Assembly: GCA_045654645.1 (NCBI GenBank) | Contig: JAZONR010000057.1 | Span: 32,695 to 96,694, forward strand | Direction: 5' to 3' | Source of the DNA: HGM04593 sp045654645 | Lineage (GTDB): Bacteria > Bacteroidota > Bacteroidia > Bacteroidales > Bacteroidaceae | DNA length: 64,000 nt | Part shown: positions 1-11,206 of the stretch, piece after piece | Layout of the letters: each line of letters begins with the position of its first letter | Position numbering within the stretch: the first letter of the stretch is position 1 | Notes under the pieces: model-generated | Told to the model about the DNA's origin: nothing | The model's database searches: none | The model's input: only the letters and a program-made list of their open reading frames with translations | Position numbers and translations under genes: made by a program

Positions 1-2106
<2,106 letters not shown>

Positions 2107-2110
2107 CAAC

Positions 2111-3241
2111 GTGGAATTCAAGCTACTACACACCGACACAAACAGCAAGGCCCGCGCCGGAGTGCTCTCCACAGCACACGGCGACATACATACCCCCATC
2201 TTTATGCCTGTTGGCACAGTGGGCTCGGTAAAGGGCGTGCAGATACCCCACCTCAAGAACGACATAAAGGCACAGATAATACTGGGAAACACCTATCACC
2301 TCTATCTGCGCCCGGGCCTCAACGTGCTTGAGAAGGCCGGCGGCCTCCACAAGTTCAACGCCTGGGACCGCCCCATCCTCACCGACAGCGGCGGCTTTCA
2401 GGTATTCTCGCTCAAGGACATACGTCGTATGAACGAAGAAGGTGTTGAGTTCCGTTCCCACATAGACGGCTCAAAGCACTTTTTCTCGCCCGAGAGTGTG
2501 ATGGACATAGAGCGCAGCATTGGTGCCGACATCATAATGGCATTCGATGAATGTACACCCGGAACAGCCGATTACGACTATGCCAAGAAGTCAATGGAGA
2601 GGACCCACCGTTGGCTCGACCGCTGCATAAAGCGTTTAAGCGAGACAGAGCCCCTCTATGGTTATGAGCAGCAACTCTTCCCAATTGTGCAAGGCTGTGT
2701 CTACCCCGAGCTGCGCCGCCGCTCGGCCGAATTCATTGCCTCAAAAAATGCCGTCGGCAATGCCATAGGCGGCCTGGCCGTTGGCGAGCCCGCCGAAAAA
2801 ATGTATGAGATGATTGAAGTGGTGAACGAGATACTCCCCACCGACAAGCCACGCTACCTTATGGGAGTGGGCACCCCCGCCAATATACTCGAGGCCATTG
2901 AGCGCGGCGTTGATATGTTCGACTGCGTAATGCCCACCCGCAACGGCCGCAATGCAATGCTATTCACCAAGCACGGCATAATGAATATGCGCAACGAGAA
3001 GTGGAAGTATGACTACTCCCCCATCGAAGAAGACGGCGCCTCATTCGTGGACACCCTCTATAGCAAGGCCTATCTGCGCCACCTCTTCATTGCACAGGAG
3101 CTCTTGGCGCTGGAGATAGCCTCAATCCACAACCTCGCCTTCTATGTATGGCTGACACAGGAAGCACGCAAGCACATCCTTATGGACGACTATGCAAGTT
3201 GGAAACAGACAATGCTGCAAGAGGTTACACGTCGCCTCTGA
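2111..3241 (+). CDS. tgt: tRNA-guanine transglycosylase (queuine synthesis)
   Basis: Exchanges guanine 34 of GUN-anticodon tRNAs for the queuosine precursor preQ1. The protein has 376 residues, the usual bacterial length. Substrate-site motif LTDSGGFQVFSL holds Asp92, and the nucleophile is Asp271 in GVDMFDCVMPTRNGR. The canonical CxCx2C...H zinc site is not kept. Where E. coli has three cysteines this protein has Gly309, Ser311 and Asp314, and only the histidine (His340 in ASIHNL) remains. The start is GTG, 4 bases after the lon stop. The rest of the fold, including YSKAYLRHL and IHNLAFY, aligns without gaps, so function is probably kept. That last point is inference. Confidence 0.95.
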   Translation: MEFKLLHTDTNSKARAGVLSTAHGDIHTPIFMPVGTVGSVKGVQIPHLKNDIKAQIILGNTYHLYLRPGLNVLEKAGGLHKFNAWDRPILTDSGGFQVFSLKDIRRMNEEGVEFRSHIDGSKHFFSPESVMDIERSIGADIIMAFDECTPGTADYDYAKKSMERTHRWLDRCIKRLSETEPLYGYEQQLFPIVQGCVYPELRRRSAEFIASKNAVGNAIGGLAVGEPAEKMYEMIEVVNEILPTDKPRYLMGVGTPANILEAIERGVDMFDCVMPTRNGRNAMLFTKHGIMNMRNEKWKYDYSPIEEDGASFVDTLYSKAYLRHLFIAQELLALEIASIHNLAFYVWLTQEARKHILMDDYASWKQTMLQEVTRRL

Positions 3242-3283
3242 CATCGCACACAAGAAACAACAACAAAACAGCACCTTTTGCAA

Positions 3284-4384
3284 ATGAGATGGTTAAATAA
3301 CCTCAAGCTTCAACGGCTCGATTGGTACATAATAAAGAAATTCCTGGGAACATACTTCTTCTCCCTGATACTCATCATCATTGTAATCGTAGTATTCGAC
3401 TACAACGAGAAGATAGACAAGTTCACCAGCTCCAATGCACCAATGCGCGAAATAATATTCGACTACTATATGAACCTTGCGCCCTACTATGCCAACACAT
3501 TCAGTGCGCTGTTCGTGTTCATATCGGTAATCTACTTCACCTCCAAGCTGGCCGACAACTCCGAGATAATAGCCATCATATCATCGGGTGTCAGCTTCAG
3601 ACGCCTTATGAAGCCATATATGGTTGCCGCAGCGATGATTTCGCTTATGACCTACACAATGAGTGCCTACATAATCCCCAAGGGCACCGCCAAGATGCTT
3701 GCCTTTGAGCAAAAATACAACAAGAAAAAGGTTGAAGCAGCCAACGACATCCAGTTTAGGATAGACAACAACACAATGGCCTTCATAGAGCGCTACGAGA
3801 ACAGGAACAACACCGGCTGGCGCTTTATGCTCGACAAGTTCGACGGCAAGAAGCTGGTGTCGCATATGGAAGCACGCACCATAACCTATAACCCCGACCG
3901 CCCACACGTGTGGACAGCACGCCATTGGAAGATACGCGAATTCCAGGACAACAAAGAGATAATAAGAGAGAGCCGGCGCGAGCCACTCGACACCGTGCTG
4001 ATGATTGAGCCCAGCGACTTCCTCATCTCCGACGGCGAGCAGGAGACAATGACCACCCCCGAGCTTAGCGAGTACATCGACAAGCAAAAGGCTCGCGGCA
4101 TAGCCAACATCAAAGGCTTTGAGATAGAATACCACAAACGTGTTGCAATGTCATTTGCAGCATTTATCCTCACCGTCATTGGCGTCTCACTCTCCTCAAG
4201 AAAGGTAAAAGGCGGAATGGGCCTCTCGCTTGGAATAGGCCTTGCTTTGAGTTTCTCCTACATACTTTTCCAAACAATATCATCGGCCTTTGCCGAGCGT
4301 ATGCCGGTTGCCCTTGCAGCCTGGATGCCCAACATAATCTATTCAGTAATAGCAATAATCCTTTACAAGAAGGCACCAAGATAA
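3284..4384 (+). CDS. lptG: LptF/LptG family permease (lipopolysaccharide export)
   Basis: YjgP/YjgQ-family inner-membrane subunit of the ABC system that pulls LPS from the inner membrane to the Lpt bridge. The 366-residue protein has the family layout. Three N-terminal helices (first around KKFLGTYFFSLILIIIVIVV) are followed by a soluble periplasmic beta-jellyroll at about residues 130-270. Three C-terminal helices follow, with the conserved start KRVAMSFAAFILTVIGVSLS. I take ATG 3284; a TTG two codons upstream (3278) is also possible. It follows tgt by 42 bases and precedes the helicase by 9, so it is operonic. LptF and LptG cannot be told apart with certainty from one sequence, so the symbol is tentative. 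Confidence 0.87.
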   Translation: MRWLNNLKLQRLDWYIIKKFLGTYFFSLILIIIVIVVFDYNEKIDKFTSSNAPMREIIFDYYMNLAPYYANTFSALFVFISVIYFTSKLADNSEIIAIISSGVSFRRLMKPYMVAAAMISLMTYTMSAYIIPKGTAKMLAFEQKYNKKKVEAANDIQFRIDNNTMAFIERYENRNNTGWRFMLDKFDGKKLVSHMEARTITYNPDRPHVWTARHWKIREFQDNKEIIRESRREPLDTVLMIEPSDFLISDGEQETMTTPELSEYIDKQKARGIANIKGFEIEYHKRVAMSFAAFILTVIGVSLSSRKVKGGMGLSLGIGLALSFSYILFQTISSAFAERMPVALAAWMPNIIYSVIAIILYKKAPR

Positions 4385-4393
4385 AAAAACAAG

Positions 4394-5881
4394 ATGTACT
4401 TTACCGATTTCGATTTTGAAGATGAAGTGCTTGATGCACTCGACGCAATGCGCTTTGAAAAGTGCACCCCCATACAAGAACAAACACTCGAACCACTGAT
4501 GGCCGGCCGCGACCTCATTGGCGTGGCGCAAACAGGAACAGGCAAAACAGCAGCCTATCTGCTGCCCGTTCTCAACAAGCTGTGCCAAGGCGGCTACCCC
4601 GAGGACGCCATCAACTGCGTCATTATGGCCCCCACACGCGAGCTCGCACAGCAGATAGACCGTCAGCTCGAGGGTTTTACCTATTTTATGCAAGTATCGA
4701 GCGTAGCCATCTATGGTGGCAACGACGGCCAGCGCTATGAACAGGAGCTGCGCGGAATGTCGCGCGGCGCCGACATCATAGTAGCCACCCCCGGCCGCCT
4801 CATAAGCCACATAAACCTTGGCAACATAGACCTCTCCAAGGTCTCATTCTTCATCCTCGATGAAGCCGACCGAATGCTTGATATGGGCTTCTGCAACGAC
4901 ATAATGACCATTGCCAAGCAGCTCCCCAAGGAGCGCCAGACAATGCTTTTCTCTGCCACAATGCCCGAGGAGATACGCAAGCTTGCAAAAGACCTGCTCA
5001 CCGACCCCGTGCAGATAACCCTTGCACTTGCCAAGCCCGCCGACGGCATCACACAGCAAGCCTACGTGTGCCACGAGGGCCAGAAACTGGGCATCCTCAA
5101 CAGCATCTTCGACAACGAGAGCAGCGAACGAGTCATACTCTTTGCATCGCGCAAGACCAAGGTAAAAGAGATATCCCACACCCTCAAGAAACACGGCTTC
5201 AATGTGGGAGAGATGCACAGCGACCTGAGCCAAGCCGAGCGCGATGATATTATGTTCCAATACAAGAGCCGCAAGATTGATATGATTGTGGCAACCGACA
5301 TCCTTGCACGCGGAATAGACATCGACGACATACGCATTGTCATCAACTACGATGTTCCCCGCGATTGCGACGACTACATACACCGCATAGGCCGCACCGC
5401 ACGTGCAGGCACCAAAGGCCGCGCCATCACACTGGTGAATGTAGAGGACCAGGAATACTTCAAGCGCATCGAAGAGTTCATTGAGCAAGATGTGCCCAAG
5501 CTCAATATTCCCGAAAAACTTGGCGAGGCGCCCGCCTATGAGCCCAAGAAAAAGCAAAAAGGCAACAACCGCCAACGCAACGAAAAAAGAGGCTCAAAGC
5601 AGCGCGCAGGAGGTGAGAGAAAAGAGAGCGAACAGAACACCCGCAAACGCAACGGCAACAGAAGACGCCACGGCAAGCGCAACGAAAATGCACAGCCCAA
5701 CGCCACGAATGTAACAGCCACAGCTCAGCAAACAACCTTGCCTCAACAACCCAACAACAATGCCGACGCAACGACACAGCAGAGCGCCGAGAAGAAACGC
5801 CGACGCCCCCAAAGACGCAACCGCCACCGCGGCAACAAGCCCTCGGGCAGCAACACTGCACCGGCAACCACAAATGAGTAA
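4394..5881 (+). CDS. DEAD-box RNA helicase, RhlE-like, with basic disordered tail
   Basis: ATP-dependent RNA helicase for RNA or ribosome remodelling in the cytoplasm. The core of about 375 residues holds the Q motif (FEKCTPIQEQ), motif I AQTGTGKTAA, PTRELAQQ, DEAD in ILDEADRMLDMGF, SAT in FSATMP, and HRIGRTARAG. The last 120 residues are low-complexity (Lys, Arg, Asn, Gln, Thr), a positively charged tail common in RhlE-like proteins and probably RNA-binding. It sits in the lon-tgt-lptG cluster with spacers of 9 and 6 bases. It could equally be annotated as RhlB- or CsdA-like; the subfamily is not certain. Confidence 0.93.
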   Translation: MYFTDFDFEDEVLDALDAMRFEKCTPIQEQTLEPLMAGRDLIGVAQTGTGKTAAYLLPVLNKLCQGGYPEDAINCVIMAPTRELAQQIDRQLEGFTYFMQVSSVAIYGGNDGQRYEQELRGMSRGADIIVATPGRLISHINLGNIDLSKVSFFILDEADRMLDMGFCNDIMTIAKQLPKERQTMLFSATMPEEIRKLAKDLLTDPVQITLALAKPADGITQQAYVCHEGQKLGILNSIFDNESSERVILFASRKTKVKEISHTLKKHGFNVGEMHSDLSQAERDDIMFQYKSRKIDMIVATDILARGIDIDDIRIVINYDVPRDCDDYIHRIGRTARAGTKGRAITLVNVEDQEYFKRIEEFIEQDVPKLNIPEKLGEAPAYEPKKKQKGNNRQRNEKRGSKQRAGGERKESEQNTRKRNGNRRRHGKRNENAQPNATNVTATAQQTTLPQQPNNNADATTQQSAEKKRRRPQRRNRHRGNKPSGSNTAPATTNE

Positions 5882-5887
5882 CACACT

Positions 5888-6403
5888 ATGGCAATAATAA
5901 AAGAGATACGCGGCACAAAGCCCACAATAGGCAACAACTGTTTCCTTGCCGAAACAGCAGCCATCATTGGCGATGTAACAATGGGCGACAACTGCTCCAT
6001 TTGGTATGGCACAGTGCTGCGCGGCGATGTAAACACCATCACCATTGGCAACAACGTCAATATTCAAGACGGCGCCGTTGTCCACACCCTCTACAAGCGC
6101 TCCACAACCGTCATTGGCAACAATGTGTCAATTGGGCACAATGCCACCATACACGGCGCCCACCTTCAAGACAACTGCCTTGTGGGAATGGGAGCCACCG
6201 TGCTCGACAATGCCATTGTGGAGAGCGGCGCCATTGTGGCAGCCGGTGCGCTTATAACATCAGGAATGAAGGTTGAGAGCGGATGGATTTACGCCGGAGT
6301 ACCCGCAAAAAAAATCAAACAAGTGAGCCCCGAACAGCAACAGGAGATTATTGAACGCATAGCCAATGATTATATAATGTATGCATCGTGGTACAAAGAG
6401 TAA
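5888..6403 (+). CDS. gamma-carbonic anhydrase-like hexapeptide protein
   Basis: Left-handed beta-helix trimer protein of the YrdA/PaaY group, 171 residues. Hexapeptide turns run from about residue 12 to 140. The zinc-binding histidines of the gamma-carbonic anhydrase fold are present as His66 (AVVHTL), His84 and His89 (IGHNATIHG). Family members bind metal. Some hydrate CO2, while others act as thioesterases or have no known substrate, so the reaction is not settled here. It starts 6 bases after the helicase stop and is the last gene of the five-gene cluster. A short A/G-rich then pyrimidine-rich stretch follows it. Confidence 0.85.
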   Translation: MAIIKEIRGTKPTIGNNCFLAETAAIIGDVTMGDNCSIWYGTVLRGDVNTITIGNNVNIQDGAVVHTLYKRSTTVIGNNVSIGHNATIHGAHLQDNCLVGMGATVLDNAIVESGAIVAAGALITSGMKVESGWIYAGVPAKKIKQVSPEQQQEIIERIANDYIMYASWYKE

Positions 6404-6498
6404 ACTGAAAAGGGAAAGCGGAAAACGGAAATCTTTTCATTTACTTTTCACCTTTCACCTTTTTATGAGTGATTAATATAAACTAAAATAAAACCATT
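6404..6498 (+). repeat. short GGAAA/TTTCACC-rich intergenic segment, repeat-like
   Basis: Between the carbonic-anhydrase-like gene and the peptidase gene the sequence is a run of GAAAAGGGAAAGCGG-type purine repeats, then CTTTTCACCTTTCACC-type pyrimidine repeats, which could form a loose hairpin. The purine part resembles the spacer between the two tandem repeats near 33900-33920. It may be a degenerate member of the same dispersed repeat or a weak terminator. No clear promoter was seen. Confidence 0.35.
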
Positions 6499-8703
6499 AT
6501 GAAACATCTGTTTTCACTACTAACATCTCTTGTCATTTCGGCAACAGCACTTGCCCAGGGCAATGTTACGCTAAATGACGTAATGAGAGGCGGCTACTGG
6601 CCCCAAACCTATGCAGCCATAAAGCCTATGGCCGACGGCGAACACTTCGCGCGAATGAGCAACGACCGCACTATGATTCTCAAGGGGTCATTCCGCACCG
6701 GCGCCATTGTAGACACCCTCTTCAACGCAGCCACAGCACGCAATTTCAACGAGAAACACATCGACGGCTACCAGTTCTCGCCCGATGAAAAGCTAATCCT
6801 GTTGCAAACCAAGACAAAAAACATCTACCGCAACTCCTTCACTGCCGAGCACCACATCTACAGCCGCAAGAACAACAAGACACGTCCCCTGTCGCAAAAT
6901 GGAGCACAGCAAGTTCCAAAGTTCTCACCCGACGGCACAATGATAGCCTTTGTGCGCGAGAACAACATCTTCCTTGTGAAGCTCCTGTTCAACGACGCCG
7001 AGTCTCAGGTAACAACCGACGGCGAGTTCCGCAAAATCATCAACGGCATCCCCGACTGGGTAAACGAAGAGGAGTTTATGAACAACTGCTCCTATGACTT
7101 CAGCGCCGACAGCAAAGCCATTGCCTACATCAAGTACGACGAAAGCGAGGTGATGATGTACGATATGCCAATGTATATTCCCACAGGCAATCCCAACTAT
7201 GAATACGATGACTTCTGCGCACCCTACAGCTTCAAATACCCCGTTGCAGGAGCAGCCAATTCAAAGGTTACTGTTCACTCCTTTGACATCAAGAGCCGTG
7301 TAACACGCAAGCTCAACATACCCCTCCCCGAAGAGGGCTACATCCCCCGCATCAAGTTCACCAAAGACCCCGAGACACTTGCAGTCCTCACCCTCAACCG
7401 CCACCAAAGCGTTATGGAAATTCAAGCCGTAAACCCCTATTCGGGCATCAGCAAAACAATCCTGCGCGAGGAGAGCGACACCTATCTCAACGAGCAGGTA
7501 TATGCCGGCATTGAGTTCTATGACAAATATTTTGTGCTTCAGAGCGAGCGCACAGGCTACAACCACCTCTATCTCTACACCATCAACGGCCAGCTCGTGC
7601 GCCCCATCACCAGCGGCGAGTTCGAGGTTAAGCACCTCTATGGCTGGGACAGCAAGAAAAACGAGTTCTACTACTCGAGCAACGAAGGCAGCCCACTGCG
7701 CGAGAATATATATAAGGTAGACAAAAAAGGCAAAAAGACAAGGCTCACCACCGGCGAAGGCACCAACAACGCCGTCTTCAGCACAGGAATGAAATACTTC
7801 ATCAACACATTCTCCAACATCACCACCCCCCACATTGTAACAACCAACACCAACAGCGGCAAGGTGATAAAAACCCTCATCGACAACAGCAACCTCAAAG
7901 AGCGCCTTGCCAAGTTCAATATGCCAAGCAAGGAGTTCTTCACCTTCACCACCACCGACGGCATTGAGCTCAACGGCTGGATGATTAAGCCTGCCGATTT
8001 CGATGCAAGCAAAAAATACCCCGTTGTAATGTTCCAGTACAGCGGCCCCTACTCGCAGCAAGTGCGCGACAGCTGGAACATTGGCAACTATGGCAATGCA
8101 ATGTTCGAGAGCTATATGGCCGGTGAAGGCTTCATTATGGTGTGCGTTGATGGCCGCGGAACAGGTGGTCGCGGAACAGAGTTTGGCAAGTGCACCTACC
8201 TTAACATAGGAAAATATGAGCCACACGACCAGGTGGAAACAGCAAAATACCTGGGCACACTCCCCTATGTAGACAAAGACAACATTGGCATTTGGGGCTG
8301 GAGTTTCGGCGGCTACAACACACTAATGTCAATGAGCCAGGACGATGCAGTGTTCAAGGCAGGCGTTGCCGTTGCCGCACCAACCGACTGGCGTTTCTAT
8401 GACACAGTATACACCGAGCGCTATATGCGCACCCCCAAGGAGAACAAAGAGGGCTACGATGCAGGCTCGGCTATCGTAAACGTGAACAAATTGAGCGGCG
8501 CCCTGCTGCTTGTACACGGCACAGCCGACGACAATGTTCACCTGCGCAATATGATACGCTACACCCACGCACTCACACAAGCCAACAAAAAGTTCGAGAT
8601 GGCCCTCTACCCCGACAGCAACCACAGCATCTACTATGGCAACAACACACGCTATCACCTCTTTGAGAAAATAGCAGAGTTCTTCAAAGCGAATTTGAAG
8701 TAA
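6499..8703 (+). CDS. dipeptidyl peptidase IV-type serine peptidase (S9B), exported
   Basis: Secreted or periplasmic prolyl dipeptidyl peptidase that trims Xaa-Pro dipeptides from peptides. The 734-residue protein has a Sec signal peptide ending near residue 19 (..SATALAQG). An N-terminal eight-bladed beta-propeller follows to about residue 475, with the double-Glu substrate anchor in WVNEEEF, and then the alpha/beta-hydrolase domain. The catalytic triad is visible: Ser602 in GWSFGGY, Asp in GTADDNVH (677/678) and His709 in DSNHSIY. Monocistronic, closed by the hairpin at 8726-8765. Peptide use is central to asaccharolytic and gut Bacteroidales, and this is the usual DPP4 form. Confidence 0.94.
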   Translation: MKHLFSLLTSLVISATALAQGNVTLNDVMRGGYWPQTYAAIKPMADGEHFARMSNDRTMILKGSFRTGAIVDTLFNAATARNFNEKHIDGYQFSPDEKLILLQTKTKNIYRNSFTAEHHIYSRKNNKTRPLSQNGAQQVPKFSPDGTMIAFVRENNIFLVKLLFNDAESQVTTDGEFRKIINGIPDWVNEEEFMNNCSYDFSADSKAIAYIKYDESEVMMYDMPMYIPTGNPNYEYDDFCAPYSFKYPVAGAANSKVTVHSFDIKSRVTRKLNIPLPEEGYIPRIKFTKDPETLAVLTLNRHQSVMEIQAVNPYSGISKTILREESDTYLNEQVYAGIEFYDKYFVLQSERTGYNHLYLYTINGQLVRPITSGEFEVKHLYGWDSKKNEFYYSSNEGSPLRENIYKVDKKGKKTRLTTGEGTNNAVFSTGMKYFINTFSNITTPHIVTTNTNSGKVIKTLIDNSNLKERLAKFNMPSKEFFTFTTTDGIELNGWMIKPADFDASKKYPVVMFQYSGPYSQQVRDSWNIGNYGNAMFESYMAGEGFIMVCVDGRGTGGRGTEFGKCTYLNIGKYEPHDQVETAKYLGTLPYVDKDNIGIWGWSFGGYNTLMSMSQDDAVFKAGVAVAAPTDWRFYDTVYTERYMRTPKENKEGYDAGSAIVNVNKLSGALLLVHGTADDNVHLRNMIRYTHALTQANKKFEMALYPDSNHSIYYGNNTRYHLFEKIAEFFKANLK

Positions 8704-8725
8704 GCAGAAGCAAAAATATATAACG

Positions 8726-8766
8726 AAAGAGACTGAGTCAAAAGTAATTTTGGCTCAGTCTCTTTA
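8726..8766 (+). terminator. intrinsic terminator with GUAA tetraloop, family member 1
   Basis: Long hairpin: 12-bp lower stem AAAGAGACTGAG / CTCAGTCTCTTT (8726-8737 / 8754-8765), upper stem CAAAA/TTTTG, loop GTAA, then a T-rich tail. It ends the peptidase transcript. Closely related hairpins occur at 13729, 34116 and 63862. Confidence 0.85.
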
Positions 8767-8853
8767 TCATTTTTTATGGTTCCTTCGCTAATGCTCAGGA
8801 TGACAGTTTGTTAATTCCAATCTCTGATAAGTGAGATAAAAAGGTAAAATACA

Positions 8854-8920
8854 AGGCTTGTGCAAACGAGTGAAATGTAAAGCTTGCTTTAGCATTTCGT
8901 AACGAGTGCAGCCAAGGCTC
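8854..8920 (+). repeat. REP-like repeat with internal hairpin (copy A)
   Basis: The segment starts GGCTTGTGCAAACGAGTGA and ends TCGTAACGAGTGCAGCCAAGG. Between these it holds a hairpin, GAAATG.TAAAGC - TT - GCTTTA.GCATTTC. The flanks recur in the tandem repeats at 33817-33993, where the inner stem has different bases but still pairs. Confidence 0.6.
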
Positions 8921-8950
8921 GCCAAAGGCAGCCGGCTTGCGATGCATTGG

Positions 8951-9024
8951 AAACCGGAGTTTACTAAACGTAAATGAGGATTTACAATGCAAGCGTAACG
9001 CAGTAGTTTAGCTTTTTAATCACT
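8951..9024. repeat. dispersed 75-bp repeat, copy 1
   Basis: Starts AAACCGGAGTTTACT and contains GTAAATGAGGATTTA, AAGCGTAACGCAGTA and GCTTTTTAATCA. It matches 13813-13890 over most of its length with substitutions and small gaps. Together with copy A and the terminator it fills the 323-base gap between the peptidase and aspS. Confidence 0.6.
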
Positions 9025-9026
9025 TA

Positions 9027-10787
9027 TCACTTATCCTTTATATCTACCACAATATTCAACTCCGTCAGCTGCTCGGGCTCGAGGACTGAAGGTGCATCAA
9101 TCATTGTGTCGCGGCCTGAGTTGTTCTTTGGGAATGCGATGCAGTCGCGGATTGAGTCGAGACCTGCGAAGAGGCTCACCCAACGGTCGAGACCGTAAGC
9201 CAAACCACCGTGAGGGGGCGCGCCATACTTGAAGGCATCGAGCAACCAGCCAAACTGCTGCTGTGCACGCTCGGGGGTGAAGCCAAGGAGAGCAAACATC
9301 TTGTTCTGCAACTCGCTGTCGTAGATACGGATTGAGCCACCGCCAACCTCAACGCCGTTGATAATCATATCGTAGGCGTTGGCACGAACTGCGCCCATAT
9401 CGGTGTCCAAGAGAGGAATATCCTCGGGCTTTGGCGATGTGAAGGGATGGTGCATTGCCATATAACGGCCCTCCTCTTCGCTATACTCGAAGAGCGGGAA
9501 ATCAACAACCCACAGGCAAGAGAACTTGTTCTTGTCGCGCAGGCCAAGCTGGTTACCAACCTCCAAACGGAGCTCGCACAGCTGTTTGCGAGTTTTCATT
9601 GCGTCATCGCCACTGAGGATGAGGATGAGGTCGCCCGGCTCGGCATCGAAGGCAGCCTTCATTGCCTGAAGAACCTCTTGGGTATAGAATTTATCTACGC
9701 TCGATTTCACTGTGCCGTCAGCCTCAACGCGGGCATAGACCATACCCTTTGCACCAATCTGTGGACGGCGCACAAAGTCGGTGAGTGCATCGAGCTGCTT
9801 GCGTGTGTAGGTTGCGGCACCCTTGGCGCAGATACCACCGATGTACTCGGCACTGTCGAACACAGGGAAACCGTGGCCTTTCATAATGTCCATAAGCTCC
9901 ACAAACTTCATCTCGAAACGGGTATCGGGCTTGTCGCAGCCATAGTACTTCATCGCATCGTGCCAAGTCATACGGGGGAACTGTCCCTGGAGCTCAACAC
10001 CGCGAATGGTTTTAAAGAGGTGCTTTGCCATACCCTCGAAGAGTGAGATTACATCCTCCTGCTCAACAAAGCTCATCTCGCAGTCTATTTGTGTAAACTC
10101 GGGCTGACGGTCGGCACGCAGGTCCTCATCGCGGAAACATTTTACTATCTGGAAATAGCGGTCGAAGCCCGACACCATCAACAGCTGCTTGAAGAGCTGC
10201 GGGCTCTGTGGCAGGGCATAGAACTGACCGGGATTCATACGCGAAGGGACAACAAAGTCGCGTGCACCCTCGGGGGTTGATGCGATGAGCATTGGAGTCT
10301 CAACCTCGATGAAGTTCATTGAGTCGAGATAGCGACGCACCTCCATCGTCATCTGGTGGCGCAACTCAAGGTTGCGGCGCACAGCACCACGACGCAGGTC
10401 GAGATAACGATACTTCATACGTATGTCATCACCACCGTCGGTGTTATCCTCAATGGTGAAAGGAGGTGTGGCAGCCTCGTTAAGGATATTGAGCTCATTA
10501 ACGATTATCTCAATGTCGCCGGTGGGGATATTGGCATTTTTGCTCTGACGCTCGCTAACCACACCCGTTGCCTGAATGACAAACTCACGGCCAAGATGTG
10601 AAGCTTTCTCGCAAAGCTCGGCATTTGCATCCTCGCTGAACACCAGCTGTGTAATACCATAACGGTCGCGCAGGTCTACAAAGGTCATACCACCCATCTT
10701 GCGGGCACGCTGCACCCAACCACTCAAGGTAACTGTTGTATTAACATCGGCCAACCTAAGTTCGCCACAAGTCTTTGTTCTAAACAT
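9027..10787 (-). CDS. aspS: aspartyl-tRNA synthetase
   Basis: Class II synthetase that charges tRNA-Asp. The protein has 586 residues, normal for the bacterial type, which carries a GAD insertion in the catalytic domain. Visible in order: the N-terminal OB-fold anticodon domain (VTLSGWVQRARKMGG), motif 2 (KCFRDEDLRADRQPEFTQID), the GAD insertion at about residues 290-420, and motif 3 near the end (GGLAYGLDRWVSLFAG). The start is the ATG at 10787. It is transcribed away from clpC across a 419-base gap with a TAATTTTG -7 element (10860-10867, minus strand). Whether it is discriminating or charges both tRNA-Asp and tRNA-Asn cannot be told from the sequence. Confidence 0.96.
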   Translation of the reverse strand: MFRTKTCGELRLADVNTTVTLSGWVQRARKMGGMTFVDLRDRYGITQLVFSEDANAELCEKASHLGREFVIQATGVVSERQSKNANIPTGDIEIIVNELNILNEAATPPFTIEDNTDGGDDIRMKYRYLDLRRGAVRRNLELRHQMTMEVRRYLDSMNFIEVETPMLIASTPEGARDFVVPSRMNPGQFYALPQSPQLFKQLLMVSGFDRYFQIVKCFRDEDLRADRQPEFTQIDCEMSFVEQEDVISLFEGMAKHLFKTIRGVELQGQFPRMTWHDAMKYYGCDKPDTRFEMKFVELMDIMKGHGFPVFDSAEYIGGICAKGAATYTRKQLDALTDFVRRPQIGAKGMVYARVEADGTVKSSVDKFYTQEVLQAMKAAFDAEPGDLILILSGDDAMKTRKQLCELRLEVGNQLGLRDKNKFSCLWVVDFPLFEYSEEEGRYMAMHHPFTSPKPEDIPLLDTDMGAVRANAYDMIINGVEVGGGSIRIYDSELQNKMFALLGFTPERAQQQFGWLLDAFKYGAPPHGGLAYGLDRWVSLFAGLDSIRDCIAFPKNNSGRDTMIDAPSVLEPEQLTELNIVVDIKDK

Positions 10788-11133
10788 CTCTATACTTTTA
10801 ATTTTACGTTATTCAATCACAATTCAGCCACGCGCCAAAGCGCACAGCACTACAAGATGCAAAATTACTAAAAAATGCCGATTAACAGCACAAAACAGTA
10901 CCATATTTTAAAGAGACATCTATTTTAGAAGCAATGGCACTGCGTTGTGCCGTAACATTTACCACTTATGTCAGCAACAATCTGCCACTCAACCCCTTTT
11001 GCACGCCATTTTTGCCGCTTTGAGCAACATTTTGTTCACACAATACAATTATTTTCATAATATTTAATAGTTTGGCACGCTTTTTGTAAGAAACTTTATG
11101 TAAAAAGTTACTCCCGGTAGCTTTTTTATAGAT

Positions 11134-11141
11134 TAACTTCG
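11134..11141 (+). promoter_or_regulatory. -7 promoter element for clpC
   Basis: TAACTTCG followed by C fits the Bacteroidetes TAnnTTTG consensus with one mismatch; the same TTCG variant precedes the AmpG-like gene. No good TTTG lies 19 bp upstream, so the call rests on this element alone. The predicted 5' leader is about 60 bases. Confidence 0.5.
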
Positions 11142-11192
11142 CAACCGGCTAAGAAAAAGAGGCCGCACACGATTATTCACAAGATGTTAATT

Positions 11193-11198
11193 AGGAGG
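11193..11198 (+). promoter_or_regulatory. unusually strong Shine-Dalgarno for clpC
   Basis: AGGAGG lies 8 bases before the clpC ATG. Most other genes here lack a recognisable Shine-Dalgarno, as is usual in Bacteroidetes, so this one stands out and fixes the clpC start. Confidence 0.7.
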
Positions 11199-11206
11199 AG
11201 AAAGAT

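Larger units (their letters stand above)
10788..11206. other. 419-base divergent promoter region between aspS and clpC
   Basis: Holds a minus-strand -7 element for aspS (TAATTTTG, 10860-10867), a plus-strand -7-like element for clpC (TAACTTCG, 11134-11141), a sigma-54-like box (11073-11088) and a strong ribosome binding site (11193-11198). No open reading frame here looks real, and no tRNA was seen. Confidence 0.7.

Noticed and set aside
7261..8226. Long minus-strand open frame (321 codons) inside the peptidase gene
   Set aside because: It lies fully opposite a well-conserved S9 peptidase and has a composition typical of a shadow frame (Val, Ala, Leu, Cys-rich). No promoter or start signal.
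10788..11206. tRNA or other structured RNA gene in the larger gaps
   Set aside because: I looked for T-arm patterns (GGTTCRANTCC) and 3' CCA ends in all gaps above 200 bases and found none.
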